From assembly GCA_012511525.1 (NCBI GenBank), contig JAAZFW010000111.1, forward strand, positions 1-5,320: a DNA stretch of 5,320 nt. Direction: 5' to 3'. The notes below the pieces were generated by a model. That model was not told the DNA's origin and searched no databases. It was given only the letters and a program-made list of their open reading frames with translations. This stretch comes from Clostridiaceae bacterium (lineage in GTDB: Bacteria > Bacillota > Clostridia > Saccharofermentanales > UBA5734). Shown here piece after piece: positions 1 to 5,320 of the stretch. A program made the translations under genes and the position numbers. How positions within the stretch are numbered: the first letter of the stretch is position 1; each line of letters opens with the position of its first letter.

Positions 1-1716
1 GATATCGTGGAACTGGTTGAGCAGGACCGTCTCCCAGGCCTGGCCAACGGCCTGGTCCGGATAAGCATGGCCCGCCCAGAGTCCGGCTGCGGCGGACAAG
101 GTCTCGACGTCGTGGAGCAGCAGCTCGGATTTCCTGTTATAGCGCTTGTTGCGCCCCATCGAGGTGTAGGTGCCGCGGTGGTACTCGAAATACAGCTCGC
201 CGACCCACTTTTTCAGCCAGGGGCTGTCCTTGGTGTCGGCTTCGAGCTTCTCGAAGAACGGCAGGGCCTTGTCCAGAACCACCTGCGGGCAGCCCGGGAT
301 GCCCCGCGCCATGCGCTTGCCGTTTTCCAGCATCTCCTCGGTCGGTCCGCCGCCGCCGTCACCATAGCCGTAGGACACCAGGACCTCGTTGTGGATCTGC
401 TTATCCTGGTAGCGCTTCCAGCCGCCCATCACCGGCCGTGGTTCGAGGATGCCGTTGTAGGTGCTGAAATGCGGCGTCGGGTTGTAGTGCTCCGATGTGG
501 TCGTGATGAAGTGGGTTAAAATCTGCGAGCCGTCGATGCCTTCCCAGAGAAACGAGTCCGCCGGAATCGGGTTGTACTGGTTCCAGTTGATCTTGGTGGT
601 CATGAAATACTTGACGCCCGCCAGCTTCATGATCTGGGGCAGGGCGGCGCTGTAGCCGAACACGTCGGGCAGCCAGACAATCTTGTTCTCGACGCCGAAC
701 TGCTCGCGGAAATAGCGTGTGCCGTGCAGGATCTGGCGAACCAGCGACTCGCCGGACGTCAGGTTGCAGTCGGCCTCCAGCCACATGGCGCCCTCCGGTT
801 CCCAGCGTCCCTCGCGGATACGCGCGCGCACCTGGTCGAACAGCTCCGGAAAATCCTCCTGCAGGAACTGGTAAAGCTGGGGTTGGGAGGACATGAAGAC
901 ATATTCCGGGTACTGCTCCATCAGGCGCAGGACGGTGGCGAAGCTGCGCCCGGTTTTCTCCCGGGTCTGGCGCAGCCGCCAGAGCCAGGCGACATCGATG
1001 TGGGTGTGCCCGACAGCGACGGCGCGAATATCGGACGGTCCGCAAAGCGCCTGGTAGAAATGTGTTTCCAGGAAATCGATCGTGTCCTGAACGGACGATT
1101 GGAACGCTGCGCTGAGCGGTTTTCTCATGTCGAGGCGGTTGACGGCCTGGTTGAGCCGATCCAGCATGTCGAGACGCGTTTTGTCGCCCTCGGGCAGCTC
1201 GGACGCAACCTGCAGGGGCACATGGAGGTCATAGTACAGCTGCTTGACCGCGGTGTTCTCAACAAACAGCTGCAGATAGAGCTCAGTCGGCTTGTCGACC
1301 AGCCCGGCGTAGGCCTGCAGGTCGATGCGGACCGTCTCGCCGGCAACAGCCTTTTCGCGCAGGACGCTGGTGCGGTGGTTGACGTCCATGCCCTGGCTGA
1401 TCTTGCCATCGACGAACAGCAGGAACTGGCGGCTGTCGGCAAACCAATTTTCCCGGTCGACCGACACATCGAGCAGCACTCGATGGCCGTCAAAGGCTTC
1501 CGGCACAACCACATCCGCCCGGAACCAGGCGTGTTCGTCATAGACGCCCCAGCGGTCACCGGGATTGAAAGGCACCCAGTCGCCGCCATCCGCTTCGGCC
1601 GGCGAAGTCATCCGCCCCTGCTGCCAAATGATCTTGTCGACCGGCTGCCTCGGCTGGTAAATCAGGTTCTTGAGATCCTTGCAGATGCGCTCGATGCGCT
1701 CTTTGGTATAGTACAT
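1..1716 (-). CDS. GH38 alpha-mannosidase, 3' end cut by the window edge
   Basis: Hydrolyses terminal alpha-mannosyl linkages with retention of configuration, using a divalent metal (Zn in characterised relatives); probably cytoplasmic, since the N-terminus (MYYTKERIERICKDLKN) has no signal peptide. The frame is open from the ATG at 1716 to base 1, giving 572 residues. Residues 1 to about 225 form the N-terminal extension of the long bacterial type, and the catalytic domain starts near 230. GHTHIDVAWLWR carries the expected metal ligands H239 and D241. WLPDVFGYSAALPQ carries the expected nucleophile and ligand D351. A GDGGGGPT loop lies at about 452-459, and the fragment ends in LLNQFHDI, where H570 matches the fourth metal ligand. 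Relatives are usually about 1,000 residues, so the middle and C-terminal beta domains are missing here. An in-frame stop at 1744-1746 and a GGAGG site 7 bases upstream support the start. It probably has its own promoter. Family is certain; linkage preference is unknown. Confidence 0.96.
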   Translation of the reverse strand, partial: MYYTKERIERICKDLKNLIYQPRQPVDKIIWQQGRMTSPAEADGGDWVPFNPGDRWGVYDEHAWFRADVVVPEAFDGHRVLLDVSVDRENWFADSRQFLLFVDGKISQGMDVNHRTSVLREKAVAGETVRIDLQAYAGLVDKPTELYLQLFVENTAVKQLYYDLHVPLQVASELPEGDKTRLDMLDRLNQAVNRLDMRKPLSAAFQSSVQDTIDFLETHFYQALCGPSDIRAVAVGHTHIDVAWLWRLRQTREKTGRSFATVLRLMEQYPEYVFMSSQPQLYQFLQEDFPELFDQVRARIREGRWEPEGAMWLEADCNLTSGESLVRQILHGTRYFREQFGVENKIVWLPDVFGYSAALPQIMKLAGVKYFMTTKINWNQYNPIPADSFLWEGIDGSQILTHFITTTSEHYNPTPHFSTYNGILEPRPVMGGWKRYQDKQIHNEVLVSYGYGDGGGGPTEEMLENGKRMARGIPGCPQVVLDKALPFFEKLEADTKDSPWLKKWVGELYFEYHRGTYTSMGRNKRYNRKSELLLHDVETLSAAAGLWAGHAYPDQAVGQAWETVLLNQFHDI

Positions 1717-1722
1717 GTCCTG

Positions 1723-1728
1723 TCCTCC
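1723..1728 (-). promoter_or_regulatory. Ribosome binding site of the GH38 gene
   Basis: On the minus strand GGAGGA lies here, with GGAGG ending 7 bases before the ATG at 1716-1714. The reading frame has a stop at 1744-1746 and no better start in between, so this site fixes the start codon. Confidence 0.85.
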
Positions 1729-1733
1729 GCTCC

Positions 1734-1761
1734 TGGCTATACGTTAAATCCATTATAGCCA
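1734..1761. repeat. Inverted repeat overlapping the GH38 promoter; candidate operator
   Basis: Two perfect 8-base arms, TGGCTATA (1734-1741) and TATAGCCA (1754-1761), flank a 12-base spacer. Arm centres are 20 bp apart, close to two helical turns, which suits a dimeric DNA-binding protein reading both half-sites from one face. The upstream arm (minus-strand sense) contains the first four bases of the -10 hexamer, and the other arm lies just past the predicted transcription start. A bound protein would therefore block RNA polymerase. The dyad is seen directly; the operator role is inferred, and no regulator gene lies in the window. A weak RNA hairpin is less likely, because the upstream arm would not be transcribed from this promoter. 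Confidence 0.55.
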
Positions 1762-1780
1762 AGATTGGAGCAGGTCGCCA
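1752..1780 (-). promoter_or_regulatory. Predicted sigma-70-type promoter for the GH38 gene
   Basis: Minus-strand reading shows a consensus -10, TATAAT, at 1757-1752. Seventeen bases upstream is TGGCGA at 1780-1775, which matches TTGACA at only three of six positions. Transcription would start around the A residues at 1745-1744, giving a leader of about 28 bases to the ATG. An exact TATAAT in the only sizeable AT-rich gap of a GC-rich window, correctly placed before a gene, is good evidence. The poor -35 suggests that an activator may be needed or that the promoter is weak. Confidence 0.6.
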
Positions 1781-1810
1781 GCATGCGCAGGCCTTAATGC
1801 CTGCGCATGC
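1781..1810 (-). repeat. Perfect 12-bp inverted repeat (hairpin) between the GH2 and GH38 genes
   Basis: GCATGCGCAGGC at 1781-1792 and GCCTGCGCATGC at 1799-1810 are exact reverse complements separated by a 6-base loop. In the GH2 transcript the hairpin would begin 13 bases after the stop codon and should be very stable. No T-run follows on either strand, so it is not a standard intrinsic terminator. It could act as a non-canonical terminator, an mRNA 3'-end stabiliser or processing site, or a protein-binding dyad directly upstream of the -35 of the GH38 promoter. The structure is certain; the role is open. Confidence 0.8.
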
Positions 1811-1823
1811 AGAAATCCTTCTC

Positions 1824-4160
1824 CTATTCGACGAAAGGCCGCCGGCCGCTGTCGATAAGCTCAATCGGCAGCGAAGCGCTGGCAAGGCCCGCCGCATGGG
1901 CGACCACCCGCAGCGTCCCGGACTTGAAGCCGGCCTTGACCGCCACCGAACACAAGCCGGCCCGCATCTGGCGGTCCTGCTCCGGCACGGGCCGGTGGTC
2001 GCAGACATCCGAGCCAGTACCCAGGATGCGGCCCAGCCCGTTGGTGTCAAAACGGATAAAAGGCGCGGCGTCGGGGACCGGTTGGCCGGCGGCATCGACA
2101 CATATGCAGGTCACGATCGCGACATCCTCGCCGTCGGCACGCACATTCCCGTCTTCCAGACTGAGGCGCAGGGCAACGGCGGGTCCGGTGGTGCGAACCG
2201 TCTCTTCCGCGACCTGGCGGCCCTGGCGATAAGCGACCGCACGCAGTTCGCCCGGCCGGTAGACCAGGTTCCAGACGCCCGGCTCGTAGCGGTCCGGGCG
2301 GATCCGGCCCTGGCTGACGCCGTCCTGGAACAATTCGAGCTCGTCCGCGTTGCTGTATACCCAGACCGGCAGAACTTCGCCTTCCCGCCCCGGATGGTTC
2401 CAGTGGGGCAGGATATGCACCATGGGCTCTTCGGTCCAGTGCGACTGGTTCTGGTAATAGGCGTCCTTGGGCTGCAAGAAAAGATCCAAAGCGCCGGACT
2501 GCGAGCACAGGCGCGGCCAGACGGTCTCGCCGCGGTGCTCGATGCCAGCCCACTGGTATTCGCCCATGACCCAGTCCCGCTCCATGACAAAGCGCCAGGT
2601 GGAGCGCCGGTCGCTGATAAAGCCTCCGACCGCGTGGTCGTGAGCCCACAGGTAGCCGCGCTTCTCGTCGTCCGGCAGGTACCAGCCGCGGGTCGTGCCG
2701 ACGGCGCAGCACTCGGCGGCAACCACCGGCTTGTCAGGATAAAGCGCGTGGATTTCGTCGTACTGCTTGAGGTTGTAGTTGATCCCGATCAGCTCCGAAG
2801 CGCCGGTTGCCGGGCTGTGCAGCGGATCGTGCGAGATCGCCGTCGTGACCGGACGCGACCGATCGTAGCGATGGACAAAGGCAGTCAGGGTCTCGAGCAG
2901 GCGCCGTCCCATGTCGGTCTTGTGCAGCGGTTCCTCGTTGCCGACCGACCACATGATCACAGACGGGCGGTTGCGGTCGCGCTTAAGCAACATCTCCAGC
3001 TGGGCCAGACCGTCCGGCGTACTCTGGAACCAGCGGGTCTCGTCCATGACGAGGAACCCGAGCCGGTCGAGGGCGTCCATGGTCGCTTCCGCAGGGGGAT
3101 AATGGGCGGTGCGGTAACCGTTGGCGCCCATCTCCTTGAGCCGGCGCAGACGGTAGTGGTGCACCCGATCCGGCATCGCCTTGCCGGTCAGGCCGTAATC
3201 CTGGTGGCAGCAGACGCCGCGGATCTTGACCGGCTTGTCGTTTAGAAAGAATCCTTTATCGGCGTCGTAGCGAATCGTACGGAAACCAAAGGTCGTATCT
3301 TGTTCATCCACCCGTGTTTCCGCAGCCTGAACCTGCGTGCGCAGCGTGTACAAGTGGGGCGTTTGTGTGTCCCAGAGGAGCGGGTCGGCCAAAGACAGGG
3401 ATTGCTGGATAACCGCCGTGTTTTTGGCCGGTACGGCCAACTGGCCGGTCGCGCTGGCGACGACTTTTCCCTCGGGGCTGACAACCGAGGAAACGACGGT
3501 CACGTCCCCATCTTCAAGGCCGCTGTTGACCAGCGTCGTTTCCACGGGCACCTGCCAATGGCGCGCGTCCTGGCGGACGGGGTTGACCCAGACGCCCCAC
3601 TGGTCGACGGCGACCGATTCGGTCTTGACCAGCCAGACATGGCGGTAGATGCCCGCGCCTTCGTACCACCAGCCCTCGTGTTCGGTGGCGATCACATGGA
3701 CCGCGATCACGTTCTTCTCGCCGAAGCGCACGATGTCGCTGATGTCGACGGTAAACGAGGTGTAGCCGCAGAAATTGCGCCGCATCAGGCAGCCGTTGAC
3801 ATAGACGACGGCGTGGGTCGCGACGCCTTCGAATTCGAGCAGCAGGCGCCGGCCGCGGTCGGTTTCCGGAACCTTGAAATGGCGTCGGTACCAGGCGTTG
3901 TGGTAGTCAAAATAGCCCAGGGTGTTGTTGTTCTCTTGTTTCGGCTCCTGGCGGATGATGTAGTCGTGCGGCAGGTCGACCATTTCCCAGTTCTCCAGGC
4001 AGCGGGCCCCCTGGTCGGCGTAGTCAAACGCAGCCGGCCCCCATAGGGCCGTTTCGGTCTTGGACTGCATGTAGAGCGGGGTCTTGGTCGGCGGCAGGCC
4101 GATCTCGATCTCGCCGTCATGGAAAAGCCAGTTGAAGTCGAGCAGCAGTTTATCTCTCAC
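1824..4160 (-). CDS. GH2 glycoside hydrolase, beta-galactosidase type
   Basis: Predicted retaining exo-beta-glycosidase, most likely a beta-galactosidase, in the cytoplasm (no signal peptide). It has 778 residues and looks complete. The sugar-binding jelly roll spans about 10-180 (LLEFEGV, VYVNG, WWYEGAGIYRHVWL). An Ig-like domain follows at about 185-295 and a TIM barrel at about 300-560. Barrel motifs are RGVCCHQDYG (314-323), NGYRTAHYPPA (347-357), DETRWF (373-378), MWSVGNEE with acid/base E409, and VVAAECCA with nucleophile E483. GEYQWAGIEHRGE (533-545) and PKDAYYQNQSHW (564-575) follow. A DUF4982-like domain spans about 580-650 (HILPHWNHPGREGE, YSNADELELF), and a GH2 C-terminal Ig-like domain about 660-770 (GLGRILGTGSD). 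The start is GTG, supported by GGGAGGAG 6 bases upstream and by family-like N-terminal residues (LLLDFNWLFH). It sits 18 bases after the isomerase stop, implying co-transcription. Other GH2 activities (beta-glucuronidase, beta-mannosidase, arabinosidase) cannot be excluded. Confidence 0.95.
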   Translation of the reverse strand: MRDKLLLDFNWLFHDGEIEIGLPPTKTPLYMQSKTETALWGPAAFDYADQGARCLENWEMVDLPHDYIIRQEPKQENNNTLGYFDYHNAWYRRHFKVPETDRGRRLLLEFEGVATHAVVYVNGCLMRRNFCGYTSFTVDISDIVRFGEKNVIAVHVIATEHEGWWYEGAGIYRHVWLVKTESVAVDQWGVWVNPVRQDARHWQVPVETTLVNSGLEDGDVTVVSSVVSPEGKVVASATGQLAVPAKNTAVIQQSLSLADPLLWDTQTPHLYTLRTQVQAAETRVDEQDTTFGFRTIRYDADKGFFLNDKPVKIRGVCCHQDYGLTGKAMPDRVHHYRLRRLKEMGANGYRTAHYPPAEATMDALDRLGFLVMDETRWFQSTPDGLAQLEMLLKRDRNRPSVIMWSVGNEEPLHKTDMGRRLLETLTAFVHRYDRSRPVTTAISHDPLHSPATGASELIGINYNLKQYDEIHALYPDKPVVAAECCAVGTTRGWYLPDDEKRGYLWAHDHAVGGFISDRRSTWRFVMERDWVMGEYQWAGIEHRGETVWPRLCSQSGALDLFLQPKDAYYQNQSHWTEEPMVHILPHWNHPGREGEVLPVWVYSNADELELFQDGVSQGRIRPDRYEPGVWNLVYRPGELRAVAYRQGRQVAEETVRTTGPAVALRLSLEDGNVRADGEDVAIVTCICVDAAGQPVPDAAPFIRFDTNGLGRILGTGSDVCDHRPVPEQDRQMRAGLCSVAVKAGFKSGTLRVVAHAAGLASASLPIELIDSGRRPFVE

Positions 4161-4166
4161 GGTCTT

Positions 4167-4174
4167 CTCCTCCC
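4167..4174 (-). promoter_or_regulatory. Ribosome binding site of the GH2 gene
   Basis: GGGAGGAG on the minus strand ends 6 bases before the GTG at 4160-4158. It lies wholly within the 18-base gap after the isomerase stop codon. This near-perfect site justifies the GTG start and suggests efficient re-initiation from the upstream gene. Confidence 0.85.
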
Positions 4175-4178
4175 GCCG

Positions 4179-5320
4179 TCAAGGCCGGTCGACATTAAGT
4201 TCCGGGACATGGCGGCAAAAAGCTTCCAGCACATCGGTGTAGTCGCCGGCGATTTCCGCCATGTGATGGATGTAGGGGCCGTAGATCAGCTTCTTTTCCC
4301 ATTTCCGGTAGTCGTCGAACTCAGCCCAGAGGTAGGTTCCGAAGGTGTACGGGCCGTCGACGGTCTTGAATTTTCCGTCCAGCAGCGTGTAGTGCCCCTG
4401 CGTGCTGTCCATGCGGGCGATCGTGTAGGTCCCGTCCTTGACCTGGAAGCTCGGTTTCATGTTGAAGATGCGCGCTTTCGATTCAGGCTTCTTGAGCGAC
4501 CAGCCGAAAGGTCCGCAGTGCCAGAGCAGCTCCGCGTTGGGGTTCTCCGGGTGACGTACGGTGAACTCGCCGAAGAACGGGATATCCTTGCCGCGGGCGG
4601 CGCAAGACAGCAGGGCCATCGAGATTGCGCCCATGACGTCGGTCTCGCAGGTCACGATCAATCGTTCGTCGGCCAGCGTGCTCATCGAGATACAGGGCAT
4701 GGCCTTGACGGTCTGCAGCATGCAGGTCCAGCATTCGGTACAGATCACCTGGCAGCCGGTCTTGTCCATGATCCGTCGGAATGTCTCGCGGAAAGCGGCC
4801 ATCCGGGTCAGGGCCTCGTCGTCCAGTCCGCCGGTGTCCTGGTAGCGGTCCTTGAGCATCGCGACATCGGCGGCCAGTTCATCGCCCTTGGTCGCCAGGA
4901 CATCCTCGAAGATCTCCACCACTGTCGGCATGTTGACCGGGACGACGTCGATGCCGAATTTCTCGACCAGCTCCGCCTCGTTGAACATGACGCAGGTGAA
5001 AGGCTGCGGGCGCAGGCCAACCTGGGCGACGCGCAGTTTGCGGAAGTTCTTCAGCATGCAGGCGACTGAGAGGAACTGCTCAAAGCCCTTGGCGAACGCC
5101 GGCGCCTCGACCGGGCAGTTCTCGATGTGCTCGAACGGAACCTTGTAGCGGATGAACTGTTTGCTCATCGCGAACAGGCCGCATTGGGCATCGGTATAGC
5201 GCGTGCCGTCTGCTTCGAAGATCGTGTCCTGGGGCGCCCAGAGCAGCGTCGGCACTTGCATCAGGCGGGCCAGCTGGGCGGCGACCTCTTCGCAGCCGTA
5301 GTTGCAGTTGATGATGAACA
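4179..5320 (-). CDS. L-fucose/L-arabinose isomerase-family protein, 5' end cut by the window edge
   Basis: Likely a cytoplasmic, metal-dependent aldose-ketose isomerase of the FucI/AraA fold, feeding a released sugar into catabolism. The frame is open to the right edge: 379 residues are visible, ending with TGA at 4181-4179. An internal ATG at 5261 is not the start, because the coding sequence continues upstream (FIINCNYGCEEVAAQL). The first part resembles the substrate-side alpha/beta domains (LRVAQVGLRPQPF, FGIDVVPVNMPTV). Candidate metal ligands, by analogy with the Glu/Asp/His set of FucI, are E of CTECW (codon 4736-4734), D of CETDVMGA (codon 4640-4638) and one His of YGPYIHHMAEIAGD. The protein is rich in cysteine, including a C-x3-C-x2-C-x2-C run around the first candidate ligand. 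Perhaps 100 N-terminal residues are missing. The family is well supported; the true sugar is unknown, and it belongs to a divergent subgroup rather than classical FucI or AraA. Confidence 0.85.
   Translation of the reverse strand, partial: FIINCNYGCEEVAAQLARLMQVPTLLWAPQDTIFEADGTRYTDAQCGLFAMSKQFIRYKVPFEHIENCPVEAPAFAKGFEQFLSVACMLKNFRKLRVAQVGLRPQPFTCVMFNEAELVEKFGIDVVPVNMPTVVEIFEDVLATKGDELAADVAMLKDRYQDTGGLDDEALTRMAAFRETFRRIMDKTGCQVICTECWTCMLQTVKAMPCISMSTLADERLIVTCETDVMGAISMALLSCAARGKDIPFFGEFTVRHPENPNAELLWHCGPFGWSLKKPESKARIFNMKPSFQVKDGTYTIARMDSTQGHYTLLDGKFKTVDGPYTFGTYLWAEFDDYRKWEKKLIYGPYIHHMAEIAGDYTDVLEAFCRHVPELNVDRP

Noticed and set aside
337..360. GCC-rich triplet run resembling a microsatellite
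   Set aside because: It encodes the glycine loop of the GDGGGGPT motif of the GH38 enzyme and is explained by coding.
724..1758. 344-codon plus-strand open frame
   Set aside because: It is antisense to the GH38 gene, whose metal and nucleophile motifs are unmistakable on the minus strand; it shows no family features of its own.
1781..1810. Hairpin as a standard rho-independent terminator
   Set aside because: The stem is strong, but the bases after it on the minus strand (TGGCGACCTG) and on the plus strand (AGAAATCCTT) contain no run of T, so it is listed as a repeat of open role.
1797..3245. 482-codon plus-strand open frame
   Set aside because: It lies wholly antisense to the GH2 gene and the gap beside it, has a low-complexity R/A/V/D-rich composition, no recognisable domain and no good ribosome binding site. 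The minus-strand frame carries clear GH2 catalytic motifs.
3300..4046. 248-codon plus-strand open frame
   Set aside because: It is antisense to the N-terminal half of the GH2 gene, with no domain resemblance.
4119..5069. 316-codon plus-strand open frame spanning the GH2-isomerase junction
   Set aside because: It is antisense to two well-supported genes and has the composition of a GC-rich shadow frame.
4179..5261. Isomerase gene starting at the ATG at 5261
   Set aside because: The frame stays open to the window edge with protein-like, family-like sequence (FIINCNYGCEEVAAQL), so the ATG is internal and the gene is truncated by the window.

Overview
The window is a piece of a bacterial carbohydrate-use locus with all three genes on the minus strand. 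In transcription order (right to left) they are: an L-fucose/L-arabinose isomerase-family protein whose 5' end lies beyond the right edge; a complete 778-residue glycoside hydrolase family 2 (GH2) enzyme of the beta-galactosidase type; and a GH38 alpha-mannosidase that starts at 1716 and runs off the left edge after 572 codons. Coding density is very high. The only gaps are 18 bases between the isomerase and GH2 genes and 107 bases between the GH2 and GH38 genes. The long plus-strand open frames are antisense shadows caused by high G+C and third-position bias.

The 107-base gap (1717-1823) is the one non-coding stretch with real structure. Read on the minus strand after the GH2 stop codon, it holds a perfect 12-bp inverted repeat with a 6-base loop and no T-run after it. 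Next come a weak -35 (TGGCGA) and a consensus -10 (TATAAT) spaced by 17 bases. The -10 is overlapped by a second inverted repeat, TGGCTATA-N12-TATAGCCA, whose half-site centres are 20 bp apart. A GGAGG ribosome binding site then precedes the GH38 ATG by 7 bases. This looks like a separately controlled promoter for the mannosidase gene within a co-oriented cluster, with a candidate operator on the promoter core.

Neither glycosidase whose N-terminus is visible has a signal peptide, so both probably act in the cytoplasm on oligosaccharides brought in by a transporter outside the window. A beta-galactosidase-like GH2, an alpha-mannosidase and a fucose/arabinose-type isomerase together suggest dismantling of a mixed glycan, for example the Gal/Man/Fuc sugars of N-glycans or a plant heteroglycan. 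That substrate is an inference.

The organism is a bacterium of roughly 60% G+C (judged by eye) with strong Shine-Dalgarno sites (GGGAGGAG and GGAGG) and a TATAAT promoter. This argues against Bacteroidota and would fit a high-GC gut Clostridia member, a spirochaete or another glycan-degrading anaerobe. The sequence alone does not settle it. I see no mobile element, tRNA, rRNA, CRISPR array or obviously novel system; the main points of interest are the regulatory structure between the two hydrolase genes and the uncharacterised subtype of the isomerase.
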